Assembly: GCF_040436345.1 (NCBI RefSeq)
Contig: NC_133230.1
Coordinates: 26,167,697-26,231,696, forward strand
DNA: 64,000 bases
Source of the DNA: Pagrus major
Lineage: Eukaryota > Chordata > Actinopteri > Spariformes > Sparidae
Reading direction: 5' to 3'
Part shown: in pieces, positions 39,321-49,618 of the stretch
Layout of the letters: every line of letters begins with the position of its first letter
Numbering within the stretch: position 1 is the first letter of the stretch
Notes under the pieces: model-generated
The model's input: the letters and a program-made list of their open reading frames with translations, nothing else
Database searches by the model: none
Told to the model about the DNA's origin: nothing
Program-made: the position numbers and the translations under genes

Positions 39321-40416
39321 AAACACACATTTAATAAATTTAATATATTTTAATTTATATATTTTTTTAAAAACTATTTACAAGTGCAGAAAATACATTT
39401 CCAGCTGACATCCGCAGTGGACGATTATGGATTAATTGTTCAACGGGCCACTTATTTGTCCAGCCTTCCTCCCACCTCCTCCACTGCGCTCCAGCTCTAA
39501 CAGCACAGGGTTAAGCAGCAGCATTCCGCTCGCTTTATTTAAATCAACAGTGGTCTTGGATGAGGCCAGTTTGTGTACAAGCACGTCTAAACACAGGCAG
39601 TCTAGGTACAACGTGTGGCTGTGCAGCATAAACCTGAGACCAAGTGTATACCTGCCAAGGCTTTAGATAGAGAAATATACCAGTGATACAGTATATGTTA
39701 CAATCTTATCTGAGAAAATTAATGCAGTAAAAAATATAAGCTCATTTTTTGGCCAGTTTTCATCCCTTCAAGTATTACTCAGCCATAACTTTATGACTTT
39801 GGAGTGTCCACACTCCAATTCAGAATTGTTTACCAGTCTCCAATGACGTGGGGTCATCAGGTCATAATTAGTGAAGATGTAGCTATATTTTAAGCGGAAT
39901 CACCAAAATGTACGGCTAACATTCAACGACAACAGAACGCCCTGACACACCACTGTAGACGCTGGCAGTGAGGGTGAATACCTCCGCCAGGTGTGTCCTG
40001 CCTTCCTGTGTGCGTTTCCTTCCCCTCCCGCGTTACGACTCCAATCACAAGAAAGACAAAGACACCTCACTGGAATGTTCCTATACGGGTGAAGGGGTGA
40101 AGCTAAAAAGGCACACAGTCCTGTATTGTATTTGAAAAAGAAACCCACGTATCATTAACAAATCAATTTGGCTCTAGCTGACTTGTAAATATTGTGGATG
40201 TTGACTTGGCAACCAAAGTTCAGGCACTCAAAATGAGTCTTAGATGTAGACACAGGGGCCCACAGGAAGAATCCAGAACTGATGACTCAACTTCCAGGGC
40301 CTGACACACACTGTCGTTTGGCTCATAGTTCTGAGTCTGTTTTCTGAGGTTTGTTTGTTGGGTTCCAGCCCAAGCGCTGTCGATCTCCTGCTCTTCAGCC
40401 TGATTCCAAATTTCAA
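39321..40416 (-). other. 3' UTR of the gjb3-like connexin gene
   Basis: Non-coding sequence follows the stop on the minus strand. A minus-strand ATTAAA (TTTAAT on plus, near 39340) lies just before an AT-rich end, giving a 3' UTR of about 1.1 kb. TTTATT (AATAAA on minus) near 39535 is an earlier candidate. Confidence 0.45.
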
Positions 40417-41301
40417 TCATGAAGTGGACAGATTCGGAGCAGAGGCCCGTATCTTCTCCTCAAGTTTAAGTCCTGATGGCCCGAAGGAAGGCTTTAACGC
40501 ACTCCTGAAGGACGGAGGCTGTTCTTTCAGCTCCCTGGGCTCCAGCTCCGGCTCCGGCTTCGTCACAGCCACACTGCAGTTGTTAAAGTGGTCGTCGTCA
40601 TTGTACTTGTCGTGATGCCTGCCCATGTTGCGATTGCGCCTCTTCAACTTGTTTGCACACCGCACGAAGCGCTTGGAGATGAGATAAATGATCTCGCAGA
40701 TGTTCAGAACGATGCAGAGGGCCGAAGCTCCAACCATGAAGTAGGTGAAGACCTTCTTCTCAGTGGGATGGCCAATGTAGCAGTCCACCTGGTTGGGGCA
40801 AGGCGACACCTCACACTTAACAAGCCTGGGTAGGTAGAAGCTGTCGTAGATGTGGTGGAGGATGTAGAGGAAGGAGACCTCGATGCCCGTCTTTACGAAG
40901 AGGCTGATCAGATAGGTCCACCACAGGCCGCCGTGCTTCTTGCCCGTGTTGTTGTACAGCTTTTTTTCGTCACCATGCTTGGCCTTGTACTTGCGCTCGC
41001 GGTCGTCACGGTACGCTACATGCATGACCACCATGAAGGACGGGCAGGTGACGAAGATGAGCTGCAGGGCCCACAGGCGGATGTGGGAGATGGGGAAGAA
41101 GTGGTCGTAGCAGACGTTGGCGCAGCCAGGCTGCTTGGTGTTGCAGTCAAAGTCTTTCTGCTCATCGCCCCACACTCGCTCCGCTGCCACCACGTACACC
41201 ATCACCCTGAACACAAACACCACAGACAACCATACCCGGCCGAACGCTGTGGAGTATTTGTTCACCCCACTGAGGAGGGCTTGGAAGGTCTTCCAGTCCA
41301 T
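40417..41301 (-). CDS. gjb3: Beta-group connexin, gjb3 (Cx31)-like
   Basis: One coding exon gives 294 residues. It opens [20 protein letters not shown], nearly identical to human GJB3. The four membrane helices lie at about 21-40, 76-96, 127-149 and 186-208. Loop 1 carries C53-x6-C60-x3-C64 and loop 2 carries C163-x4-C168-x5-C174, the six cysteines needed for docking of gap-junction hemichannels. The cytoplasmic tail is rich in basic and acidic residues and closes with [11 protein letters not shown], matching the LQASAPNL ending of human GJB3. It should form intercellular channels for ions and small metabolites. The ATG follows an acceptor (coding side at 41371); the 5' UTR exon is separate, as usual for connexins. 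The zebrafish counterpart is probably the gene called cx35.4. A related connexin follows in the same direction 6.2 kb further right. Confidence 0.92.
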   Translation of the reverse strand: MDWKTFQALLSGVNKYSTAFGRVWLSVVFVFRVMVYVVAAERVWGDEQKDFDCNTKQPGCANVCYDHFFPISHIRLWALQLIFVTCPSFMVVMHVAYRDDRERKYKAKHGDEKKLYNNTGKKHGGLWWTYLISLFVKTGIEVSFLYILHHIYDSFYLPRLVKCEVSPCPNQVDCYIGHPTEKKVFTYFMVGASALCIVLNICEIIYLISKRFVRCANKLKRRNRNMGRHHDKYNDDDHFNNCSVAVTKPEPELEPRELKEQPPSFRSALKPSFGPSGLKLEEKIRASAPNLSTS

Positions 41302-42040
41302 GTCCTTGGCTGGCAGTCAAATATGTCTTCTCTGGGATTCTTCTCTTGCTGGTAGTCGTTTATCTTCAGACCTGGAGGTGGCAGAATGAAGAATGGGGTG
41401 AACATGCTATCATTGTCACTCTGTGAACATCCGTGTTAGTGCTATCCCACTCAACACCAGGTTGCTTTTATAACAAGGAACCTTTTAATCTGACTGTGTC
41501 ATTTATCTTCCAAAGCTGATTTAATGTGAGAACATCTCCAACATGTCTCATTTATCAACCCGACCACTAACAGTAACACAGTTGGGTAGGCCTTGAGCCA
41601 AACTGCTACTGAGAAAAACAAGTTGGACCAACGTTAGTAACACACCTAGAGTTTGTATGTACGTCTCAGGCAGCAAACTTTCCCCATTTCACAACTTTTT
41701 ATACAAATATTTATTTAAGAAAGAGATAAAAAGCTATCAGCCATCTGTTCTGTATCCTAAAAAGCAGTATTTAGTCATCTGAATGTGTGAGAAGAAACAG
41801 CTTTTTACGCACAGGCTGAATGCGTAATTTGAACATAGTTTCGTGATATCTTTGGCTCCTCATACACATATGACCCTTCTTCAACCACCAGAGAGAAATG
41901 ATCGTGTCATAGGCTGCCGTGTAAAAACCAACGAAGCAACACATTTAAAAACTCTCATTTCCAGTTGGCTGACACGCGAACTCGAAGGCTTAACTCATCT
42001 CAGACACATCAAAAGTTCATTGCGGTGAGTTATCACTTAC

Positions 42041-42175
42041 CAAGAGAAGTGTTAGTCCATTCTTCGTTGAAAAGCACGCGACTGCGTTTATTTCCGGTGA
42101 ATTTCTCGTTGCTCTAATGTCGTTTTAGTGCTTTAACGCACAAATTTGGCTCCCGTCGACAGGTAGAGAAGCGCA
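42041..42175 (-). other. gjb3: Non-coding first exon of the gjb3-like gene
   Basis: On the minus strand a good donor CTTG|GTAAGTGA ends this exon at 42041. It pairs with the acceptor before 41371, leaving a 669-base intron and a 70-base leader in the coding exon. The upstream limit is a guess; a long CT tract begins 65 bases further upstream. Confidence 0.5.
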
Positions 42176-42235
42176 GTGTGGAGAAATGCGCCTGTGGGTG
42201 TGGTTAAAGAAGAAAGACTGGAGCTACCCCAGATG

Positions 42236-42238
<3 letters not shown>

Positions 42239-42285
<47 letters not shown>

Positions 42286-42299
42286 CCTCCCTCCCTCGC
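42239..42299. repeat. (CT)n/(CCCT)n tract
   Basis: About 21 CT units are followed by CCCT units. The tract lies just upstream of the presumed start of the gjb3-like transcript; on the gene's strand it reads as a GA tract, which could act as a GAGA-type element. Confidence 0.9.
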
Positions 42300-43046
42300 T
42301 CTGCCTCTCTCTCCCACTCACATGCCAGTGTTAGGTGGCAAATCAAATGTTTGTTTTTTTGCGTAACTGTCATCACACATCACTGAAACCATCTCCAAGT
42401 ACTTTGGGTGTGATTTCGATGAAGACAAACACAAAAACAATCAAGTCTGGAGTCAGATAACCAATCACAGACAACACATGGTTAAGGTCTGTGATTCCAA
42501 CACCAGGGGGTCCTTGTATAAAGCTGGAGTGTTTAGCTTAATTTCACAATGAATGGGAGGATGCAAAAAGATGAATGTTTAACATGTCCCTGAACACACC
42601 ACAGACAGGAGCAGAACTCAAGACAGTGTTAAATGGGCAAAATCCTCTTATAATGGGTGTTTTTGCTCATTACAAGGTTTGACTATGTTTGTCATTGTTT
42701 TTAATATTCAGTGTTTCCAGGGAGGATTGTCTTTCTCCCTGTCCCAACTTGTTTCTGAGTGCTTCACACAGCATATGTAAGTGGCAGAGACAGACACACC
42801 CTGAGGTGAATGCATTTTTTTGTTGTTGTGCGTGTCTCTATTTGTTTCCTGATGTACTACGAGTGCTCGGCAGATCTTTTGTGCGATTTAACTGGTGGAG
42901 AGGAGGTCAGAGTGGAGAGAGCAGTTCAAATATTACAGAGTGAATTCCTTGTCAAAGATATGCAAGTCCCTCTCCAGTCAAACATGTTTCTTTGCGTTCC
43001 TACGGTTGAATGTTTGGGCTTCACTGTGTAGTACACAAGTGTAACT

Positions 43047-43222
43047 GAAAGGGACACTGGGGTTTTGGTGAAGGAATTCAAACTCAAAACTTAAATATTT
43101 GCAATATTAATGAGGTAGTAACTCAGAAATATACATTTGTTCTCCATAACTGAGTAAACAAGCTGTTCTTTGAGGTCCCCAGAATGCTGTTCTTCCCCAA
43201 AATTACATAGTGTACCTTTAAA
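43047..43222. mobile_element. Palindromic MITE, family 1 copy C
   Basis: It runs from GAAAGGGACACTGGGGTTTTGG to CCCCAAAATTACATAGTG...CCTTTAAAG and shares CCATAACTGAGTAAACAAG and GGTCCCCAGAATGCTG with copies A and B. It is the shortest of the three. Confidence 0.7.
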
Positions 43223-43849
43223 GCCACTGAGAAAGGACTTTTCAGTAAAGTAGGGGACATCTCCTGTGGAGTAGTTAAACTATTGAAATCACACCTATTT
43301 GCATAATCATAGATTCAGTATTTTTTCTTAAATAAGAGAGAAAAATAGATGTAATTTTAAGGACTCTAACAATTTTTGCTTTGTTTTTTTAACTACATCG
43401 TAAAACACGTCTGGAGGGAAGCTTGACATTTCCTTGTTCCTACTCATTCTTTTGTATTTTTGTTATCTAGCATCCTTAAAGGGGTATTGTGTTTCCTTCT
43501 TCCTTTCAAAAACCAAGTTCTTCTCAGATGACACTGTCACAATTCATGAACTTTCAGCGGTCCTAAACACATCCTCATTGTTAGATCGTGAGCCTTTGTC
43601 TCCACTGAACCATCCACCAAACTTTTCACATTTTTTCTAACGCTTTGCAGACAGGATTTACCAATCAAACAGCATTACTGTGTCTTTGTGCCCAGTATTA
43701 GCACTTTTTTAAGGAGTATCAAATATGAGCTGGAACACAATGCCACATGTGTACAAGAGCTTGCCAGTTCTTGCGATACCCACAATAAGAGTTATTGAAA
43801 TCCTGTGTTTAAGTTACATAACAGGGGACTTGTTCAGACATCACTAGTC

Positions 43850-43915
43850 TCAAGTCAAATCAGGTTTATTTCTATTGCTTGGTACAATCGCATACAATGT
43901 TTAAACAGGCTCATA
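43850..43915. mobile_element. Retroposon tail fragment
   Basis: AAGTCAAATCAGGTTTATTT followed by a GGTACAATCGCATACAATG segment resembles the fish LINE/SINE tails that begin TCAA...TTTATTTGTATAGC. Only the tail is recognisable. Confidence 0.4.
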
Positions 43916-44022
43916 ACAAAAAAGAGCTCCCAGCCAAGCCCCAAAATTTCTAAGAGGCAAACGAAGTGTTCTCCAAAACCCTTTCCTGAGAACAACATAC
44001 TGTAAGTTGCACCTTTAATTTA

Positions 44023-44034
44023 CAATCAATCAAT

Positions 44035-44114
<80 letters not shown>

Positions 44115-44440
44115 GCTTTATTGTCATTTAGCTGCACCTACAAAAGTAGTGCAGCAAAAATGAGATTGCATTTCTCCGGGATCCATAACACGAACACAAT
44201 AAATACACACAATATATTACTATAATAATTTCAAACTAAAACTATGACTAAGGCTCATGAAGTGCAGTAGTGCACATGTTCCAGATCAGCAGTTCAGCAA
44301 TCTAACAGCTTGTGGAAGGGGTCCCTGACGATGTTCAGTGCACTGCTCCTGCAGTGGCTTATGAAGAGTTCTTGGACAGAGGGGAGGGAAACTCCGATGA
44401 CCCTCTCAGCTCCATATGGGATATGGGAATTGTTGAGATG
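44023..44440 (-). mobile_element. 5'-truncated non-LTR retroposon end with (ATCA)n tail
   Basis: A run of more than 20 ATCA units (44023-44113) is followed by AAGCTTTATTGTCATTTAGC, then GTAGTGCAGCAAAAATGAGA and CAGTTCAGCAATCTAACAGC. These are recurrent phrases from the 3' end of a fish LINE family, here inserted in minus orientation with the tetranucleotide as its 3' tail. The family was not assigned with confidence. Confidence 0.55.
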
Positions 44441-44818
44441 CAACATGGATAGAGTACAAACTTCAAGCTGAATTGCTGTTTTATTTTCATTTTGTCAACA
44501 TTTATTGAACTGAGATGAGTATAAGTTCAGTTAATTAACATTAATATTATGCTACTTGTGCTAACATATGATGTTACATTAAAAGTTGAGATATTAGTCA
44601 ACATTTGTTCATATGCCCAGTGCACACAATACCACTAAATTTAAACCATCATATTGAGTCAGATAAGTTTACGTTAGCTAGCTAACAGTTAACCCTCTAA
44701 GGATACCTAACAGGCTAATATTAGCCAAAGTTTGGAGGCTATTTTGACCGACTATGACTCTTACATGACAGAATATCATAGTGACACCAGTGTTCTTTTT
44801 CAACACATTTTTAGGTGT

Positions 44819-45033
44819 ACTTAAAGGTGCAATATGTAAGAATTGGCCACCTGTCAAAGTCATACTTAAAACAAATATGTGGTAGCATATCACCAGAGTA
44901 ACTGCTAATTCTGCTAACTGTAGATGCTGTAGACTTCAGTAGATATCTCTGGAACACAATACATAGACATCATAATATCAAAACAGATTTTTTTCCACAT
45001 TCTGTTGATAATCCTTACATATTGCATATTTAA
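44819..45033. mobile_element. MITE, family 2 copy 2
   Basis: It starts TTAAAGGTGCAATATGTAAG and ends CCTTACATATTGCATATTTAA. The GCATATCACCAGA interior matches copy 1 at 11900-12265. It is shorter than copy 1, with internal loss. Confidence 0.75.
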
Positions 45034-46009
45034 CTAGCAAACACTAGCAATAGCAATGGTCACGTCTACCTCAAAGGCAGCAATCTGGTGGCAGGCTCAA
45101 ACATAGGTTCCCACAAGCAATTGAGTCAGCCTCATATTTTCAACCTTTGTACAACTAAAAAACATTTTTTATGTTATAAAAGGCTAACTCCAACAGTGAA
45201 AAGTAACACTATGAGGAGATGTCACAGTGCAGGCCTCTCTAAGTCAAACACTTCAAAGTCTTGCAGCTATGAGCTAAAACTCTCAGGATTTTGTTACGTC
45301 TCAACTGTAGCTGTGATATTCAGGAAAATCGTCTATGACATAAAGCTTGAGCACGTGATCACAACATCTGTACGTGCAACATTTAAGAGCAGTTCAGTAG
45401 ACAAGGATTACATTTGAGGGAGGGGGGGAGAAAAGTTGCTTCTTTGCTCTAGATGAAGAACTGGTCCAGGCAGTCGGTCTGCTGGGGCACACCTGGAGGA
45501 ATGCACCTTGTGAGTCAACCACTGCCAGCTGCACGTCTCAACAAGGCCGACAAGCACGACAGGATAAACACTTTGTATTGCTGGTACTGAAGTACTAGAG
45601 AGCAGAGAAAGCGAGGACAAAGAGAAGAGAAAAAAAACCCCAAAAGAGATGGGAGGGTCCTTGTAATCGGAGTATATGTTGGCTTCTTTACAGTACCACC
45701 CAGTCAGGCTGGACCAACAGAGAGAAAACTCAGATGACATACTGAAGCTAGTAGAAGTGCTAGTAGAAATGACTTTTTATAATATTGAGAGCATAGATCC
45801 TGTTTGGACACTATTTCCTTCAGCAAAGTGATGATTAGTTGAGACTTCACCCAGTCCATTGCTGCACCAATGAAAGAAGATGTTATCCCTACTGTGTACT
45901 TATATGCGGATGAGATCCTCTTGAGAAATCACACAAAAAAACATGTTTTCAACTTCCTCCTTCCACATATTTTTGGTCTGATGAGGATTAAGATTTCAAT
46001 CTGTTGCCA

Positions 46010-46200
46010 ACTCACTACAGCGGAGGGGAAAAATGTCTTTCCAGGAGTGACTTATATTTCCTGAAACAGTGCCCTAGTTACTCTGATGATCCACAGACCT
46101 TGCTTGTTAATAGGAACAACTGTCTACTGAAATAGACATTAATAGTTCCAATGAAATGTGTTAACAGAAGTGCCTGTAGATGTTCCAGAAAGGTACTTTG
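46010..46200. mobile_element. Diverged copy of the 15-kb fold-back repeat
   Basis: The phrases ATGTCTTTCCAGGAGTGA, GTTACTCTGATGATCCACAG and ACCTTGCTTGTTAATAGG parallel one arm of the element at 15171-15830. The match is loose, so this is an old copy. Confidence 0.4.
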
Positions 46201-46830
46201 TTTGACTTCTTAAAATGTCATTCTTTAATGCTCTGAGTAGCACAAACTATATCTTATCCTCCTCCGTGGTTTTGGGTTGGCATCAAAAGTTCAAGAGGCT
46301 AGAGATATTTCACAGCCTCAGCAGCAGAAATCTCTCTGAAAATACCTGCACGGATCAATCCCACAAGACGTGAGTGCGAAAATGTGTCTTTTTCTACTCT
46401 CACTATATCTCTCCTATCGCACGTTGCGAAGTGTAAATACTGGAAACATCCATTCACCGGCTGCATGGACCAACATTCCTGCGCTGGGTGGATCCATGCG
46501 CGTCAGCACAGATGAACTGAACCGAGGAGTGGGAGACTCCTCCTCCGCCCTTCATAAAGTACCAATCAAGCTAAACAATGAGGGTGCTGCTCCTAGCAAC
46601 AGTGTGCCAACGGGGAGGGAGGGCTGCATGAAACACATGGAAAAAAGTTGGAGGAGAAAGAGAGTTTGAGGTCGTAGTCAGACCACAGAGCTCGAGCAGA
46701 ATCAACAAATCCTTCGGCTGGGTTTACATTGTTCATTAGTGTATTTCCTAACACTCTTTTACATATTGTGTAACTGTTAAAGGGCAGAACTACTGTGTAT
46801 GGATCTCTCTAAATTATGAAAGAGAACTCA

Positions 46831-47531
46831 TTTTCAAAAACAAATCTTTAATGAAAAATAATATAAACAATCGCGCAGCCACGCTGCATCTCAACGCTGT
46901 GGAATATGCACATCCTGATACTATTAACATCTGTGTTTACAACACTCAGTTTCAGCTCCATTGCTCTCTTCAGCTTGTAAGAAGACAGCAGTGTAAAACA
47001 GTAACACGCACAACAGTACAATCTTTTAAACCTTTTGATAAATAATGTAGAGTATTGACAGAGTCGGATATAGCATTTGAGTGAACTGAAGGGAGAAGAA
47101 CAGTTTGAAGTAAACATATGGAGGTCTGGCTCTGAGCAGAAGGAAAATCTTACACAGAAAACCACATGTGTTTGTAAAAACCATACTCTCCAAACCATGG
47201 TGACTCATGTAATTGGTATCAAGGCTAGATCTGACACTGCGCCTCGCAGACTTTTCCCCTCTTTTCTTTCCTGTGCAAGGGTTATAGAACTTCATCTGTA
47301 AAAAGTAACTCTGTAAAAACTCGGACCCGAACACAAAACAGTGATCACATTCCACATTAATGACACATGAGTCTTGTGGCACAGAAACAGTGAGGAACTA
47401 CTTTAGTTGTAGTTCAGAGCCTGAGCAGAGAAATGTCTGCTGCCAAGTCTTTCAGTGGAAGTGCTTGCAAAGTGAGGACAAGCACATTTCCTTCCCCATG
47501 TCCTTGTTTTTCCATAAAGTCTTTCAGTATC
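46831..47531 (-). other. 3' UTR of the gjb4/gjb5-like connexin gene
   Basis: ATTAAA on the minus strand (46852-46847) is the best poly(A) signal downstream of the stop and gives a 3' UTR of about 0.7 kb. No other feature is seen in it. Confidence 0.45.
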
Positions 47532-48323
47532 TCAAGATATGGCCACGCTGTATGAAGGAGCAGGTGTCTCAGGGGTGCCTTTGCCTGTCAGCTTTATTGA
47601 GTTTGACTCCATCAAGGTGCTTCCACTGGACAGCGTGTTGGTCATGACGTGACGAGAGTTATGGAGCGAGGTGAAGCATTCGCGGCAGCGTTTGCCAACC
47701 AGGTAGAGGATTTCAAAAATAGAGAGCAGAATGCAGACCAGGCTGGTGACAACCATGAAGAGGGTGAAGATTCTTTTCTCAGTGGGCCGAGCGATGAAGC
47801 AGTCCACCTTGTTGGGACAGGGCTTTTGCTCGCACTTGATGAGCGAGGGGAAGTCGTAACCCTCGTAGATGTGGTAGAGGAGGTAGACAAAGGTGATGTC
47901 CACCCCTATTTTGAAGACAAGGGTGAGGACGTATGTCCACCACAGGCCTCCACGTTTCTTGCCGGTGTTCTGGTAGAGACGGCGGCAGTTTTCGCCATAC
48001 TTGGCCGTGTTTTTACGTTCCCTGTCCTCCCTGTAGGCAACGTGCATCACCACCAGGAGAGAGGGGCAGGTGACAAAGATGAGCTGCAGGGCCCACAGCC
48101 GGACGTGGGAGACGGGGAAGAAGTGGTCATAGCAGACGTTGTGGCACCCGGGCTGAGCCGTGTTGCATTTGAAGTCTTTCTGTTCGTCGCCCCAGACCTT
48201 CTCTGCCGCCACCACAAACACCATGACCCTGAAGACGAAAACGATAGAGAGCCACACTCGGCCGAAGGCTGTGGAGTACTTGTTCACCCCACTGAGGAGG
48301 CCCTGGAGGAATGCCCAGTTCAT
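47532..48323 (-). CDS. Beta-group connexin, gjb4/gjb5-like
   Basis: One coding exon gives 263 residues. The N-terminus [18 protein letters not shown] is that of human GJB4 (Cx30.3), while several inner stretches (GENCRRLY, [15 protein letters not shown], [12 protein letters not shown]) are closer to GJB5. Loop 1 has C53-x6-C60-x3-C64 and loop 2 has C164-x4-C169-x5-C175, so both docking loops are intact. Four membrane helices lie at about 21-40, 76-96, 128-150 and 187-209. The tail is short and Ser/Thr-rich. It should form gap junctions, possibly mixed with the neighbouring gjb3-like protein, as mammalian skin connexins do. The gene sits in the same orientation as that neighbour, as expected for the old GJB3-GJB4-GJB5 cluster. 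Because mammals duplicated the group later, one-to-one naming is unsafe; zebrafish cx34.5 is the likely counterpart. Confidence 0.92.
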   Translation of the reverse strand: MNWAFLQGLLSGVNKYSTAFGRVWLSIVFVFRVMVFVVAAEKVWGDEQKDFKCNTAQPGCHNVCYDHFFPVSHVRLWALQLIFVTCPSLLVVMHVAYREDRERKNTAKYGENCRRLYQNTGKKRGGLWWTYVLTLVFKIGVDITFVYLLYHIYEGYDFPSLIKCEQKPCPNKVDCFIARPTEKRIFTLFMVVTSLVCILLSIFEILYLVGKRCRECFTSLHNSRHVMTNTLSSGSTLMESNSIKLTGKGTPETPAPSYSVAIS

Positions 48324-48840
48324 GATGAGGTTTGCTCACAGTCTATCTTCTCTTCCTGCTGAAGGAAGACAGGCGAGCCTCTTTTCAGCTGGAACGGCAC
48401 AGACAAAATTCAGGTATCTACCAGCCTAAGAAAAAAAACAATAATGTCACGAATGTAGGAGGCAGCTGGGACAACAAGTCAACAAACGGCGGTGGGACCG
48501 TCATTAACATATACATACACATTTACATATCTTTAAGGCAAAATCTAAAAGGGATAAGAGCAAAATGAACATATAAAACTGCCTTCAAACGTTCACTCAA
48601 CAAGAAACTTTCATGTCATATAAGTAAAAACTTTTTAATTCGTCCCTCTACTGACAAACAGTCCGACAACTCTTACTCAATTCAGCCATTCGCCCCGCAA
48701 CGACTGCGTTTAACGCGTTCAAGTTTGTACATTCCGTGCGTAATTACTCGTTACACAAAATATCCACGTCTAACACCTACAAAATCGGGTGAATCCGAAA
48801 GTCCGATCCATAACCATACATATGAAATGTGTATACTTAC

Positions 48841-48960
48841 AGTTTAAAACGCAGTTGTGACGGTTCAGTGTCGGAGCGGAGAAACGGGCTCTGGATGCGC
48901 CTCACCGATGAGTATCTCAGGACATGTCTTCACACAGGACGGGAGTGGAGGGGGTGGAGT
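48841..48960 (-). other. Non-coding first exon of the gjb4/gjb5-like gene
   Basis: A strong donor AAACT|GTAAGTATAC on the minus strand ends an exon at 48841. Candidate acceptors lie before 48427 (TTTTTTTCTTAG) and 48362 (CTTCCTTCAG), upstream of the ATG at 48323. The upstream limit is unknown. Confidence 0.45.
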
Positions 48961-49390
48961 TGTTTGCCTGCCATTTCTTCTTCTCACAACCCGACCTGCT
49001 CAGGTGTGGCAACCCCATTCCGCTGCACACAAAACGTGTTTGTCTAATTAAGTGAGGAGAGCGGGCGACGGTGGATGTTCTTTCTTTCTATTTTTTTAAA
49101 GTGTGGCGTGGTCAAACAGGCTCCCAGCACGTGATCATTTCACAATTTACATGAATATTCATAATATACAGATGACATATTTCAGCATGCATGATTTGTG
49201 CAAATTTGAAACCAAAATACATGTGTTTATAATTATTATGGCAATACAGACCGCAAGTTAGTTTTTCTTTTTTAAATAGTTCAGCTTGAAAATAAGGAAG
49301 ACAATGTGCTCTAAATAGGTAATTATGCAACTATAAAAAGGGGTAAGCCAACAGTCAGCAGATTAATGTGACATTTATTTTGTAAGTAAT

Positions 49391-49460
49391 GATAAGTTTA
49401 TTTAAATAGGACCTTTCAAGAACAGACATCACAAAGTGCTTCACAAAAGAATGACAGACA
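49391..49460 (-). mobile_element. L2-like LINE/SINE tail fragment
   Basis: AAGTTTATTTAAATAGGACC then TTCAAGAACAGACATCACAA and GTGCTTCACAA is a recurrent fish retroposon tail. It abuts the ppie 3' end. Confidence 0.55.
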
Positions 49461-49494
49461 TCAAGCTGTGGTTTCTTTATAAAAAAAAAAATTG

Positions 49495-49500
49495 TTTATT
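49495..49500 (-). terminator. ppie: ppie poly(A) signal
   Basis: TTTATT on the plus strand (AATAAA on the gene's strand) lies 120 bases past the ppie stop, giving a very short 3' UTR. Confidence 0.6.
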
Positions 49501-49618
49501 GAAATATTTACATGGCAGATGTGGGTTCAAAGTACAAAAGACCATGCACACACTTGTGCTCGCCGACATACACTGCCTCCATAGACACATACAAAACAAG
49601 CACACACTCCTTTTTCAT

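Larger units (their letters stand above)
42300..46830. other. Intergenic between the two connexin genes
   Basis: About 4.5 kb contains no coding sequence that I can support. It is largely a collection of small repeats (listed separately at 43047, 43850, 44023, 44819 and 46010). The remainder is unremarkable AT-rich sequence. Confidence 0.5.

Noticed and set aside
44023-44113. Regular ATCA repeat considered as a CRISPR-like or satellite array
   Set aside because: It is a plain tetranucleotide microsatellite forming the 3' tail of a LINE end, with no spacers.
47649-48362. 237-residue open frame on the plus strand across the gjb4/gjb5-like gene
   Set aside because: It is the antisense of a strongly biased connexin exon, with no domain of its own; the same holds for 40852-41355 over the gjb3-like gene.
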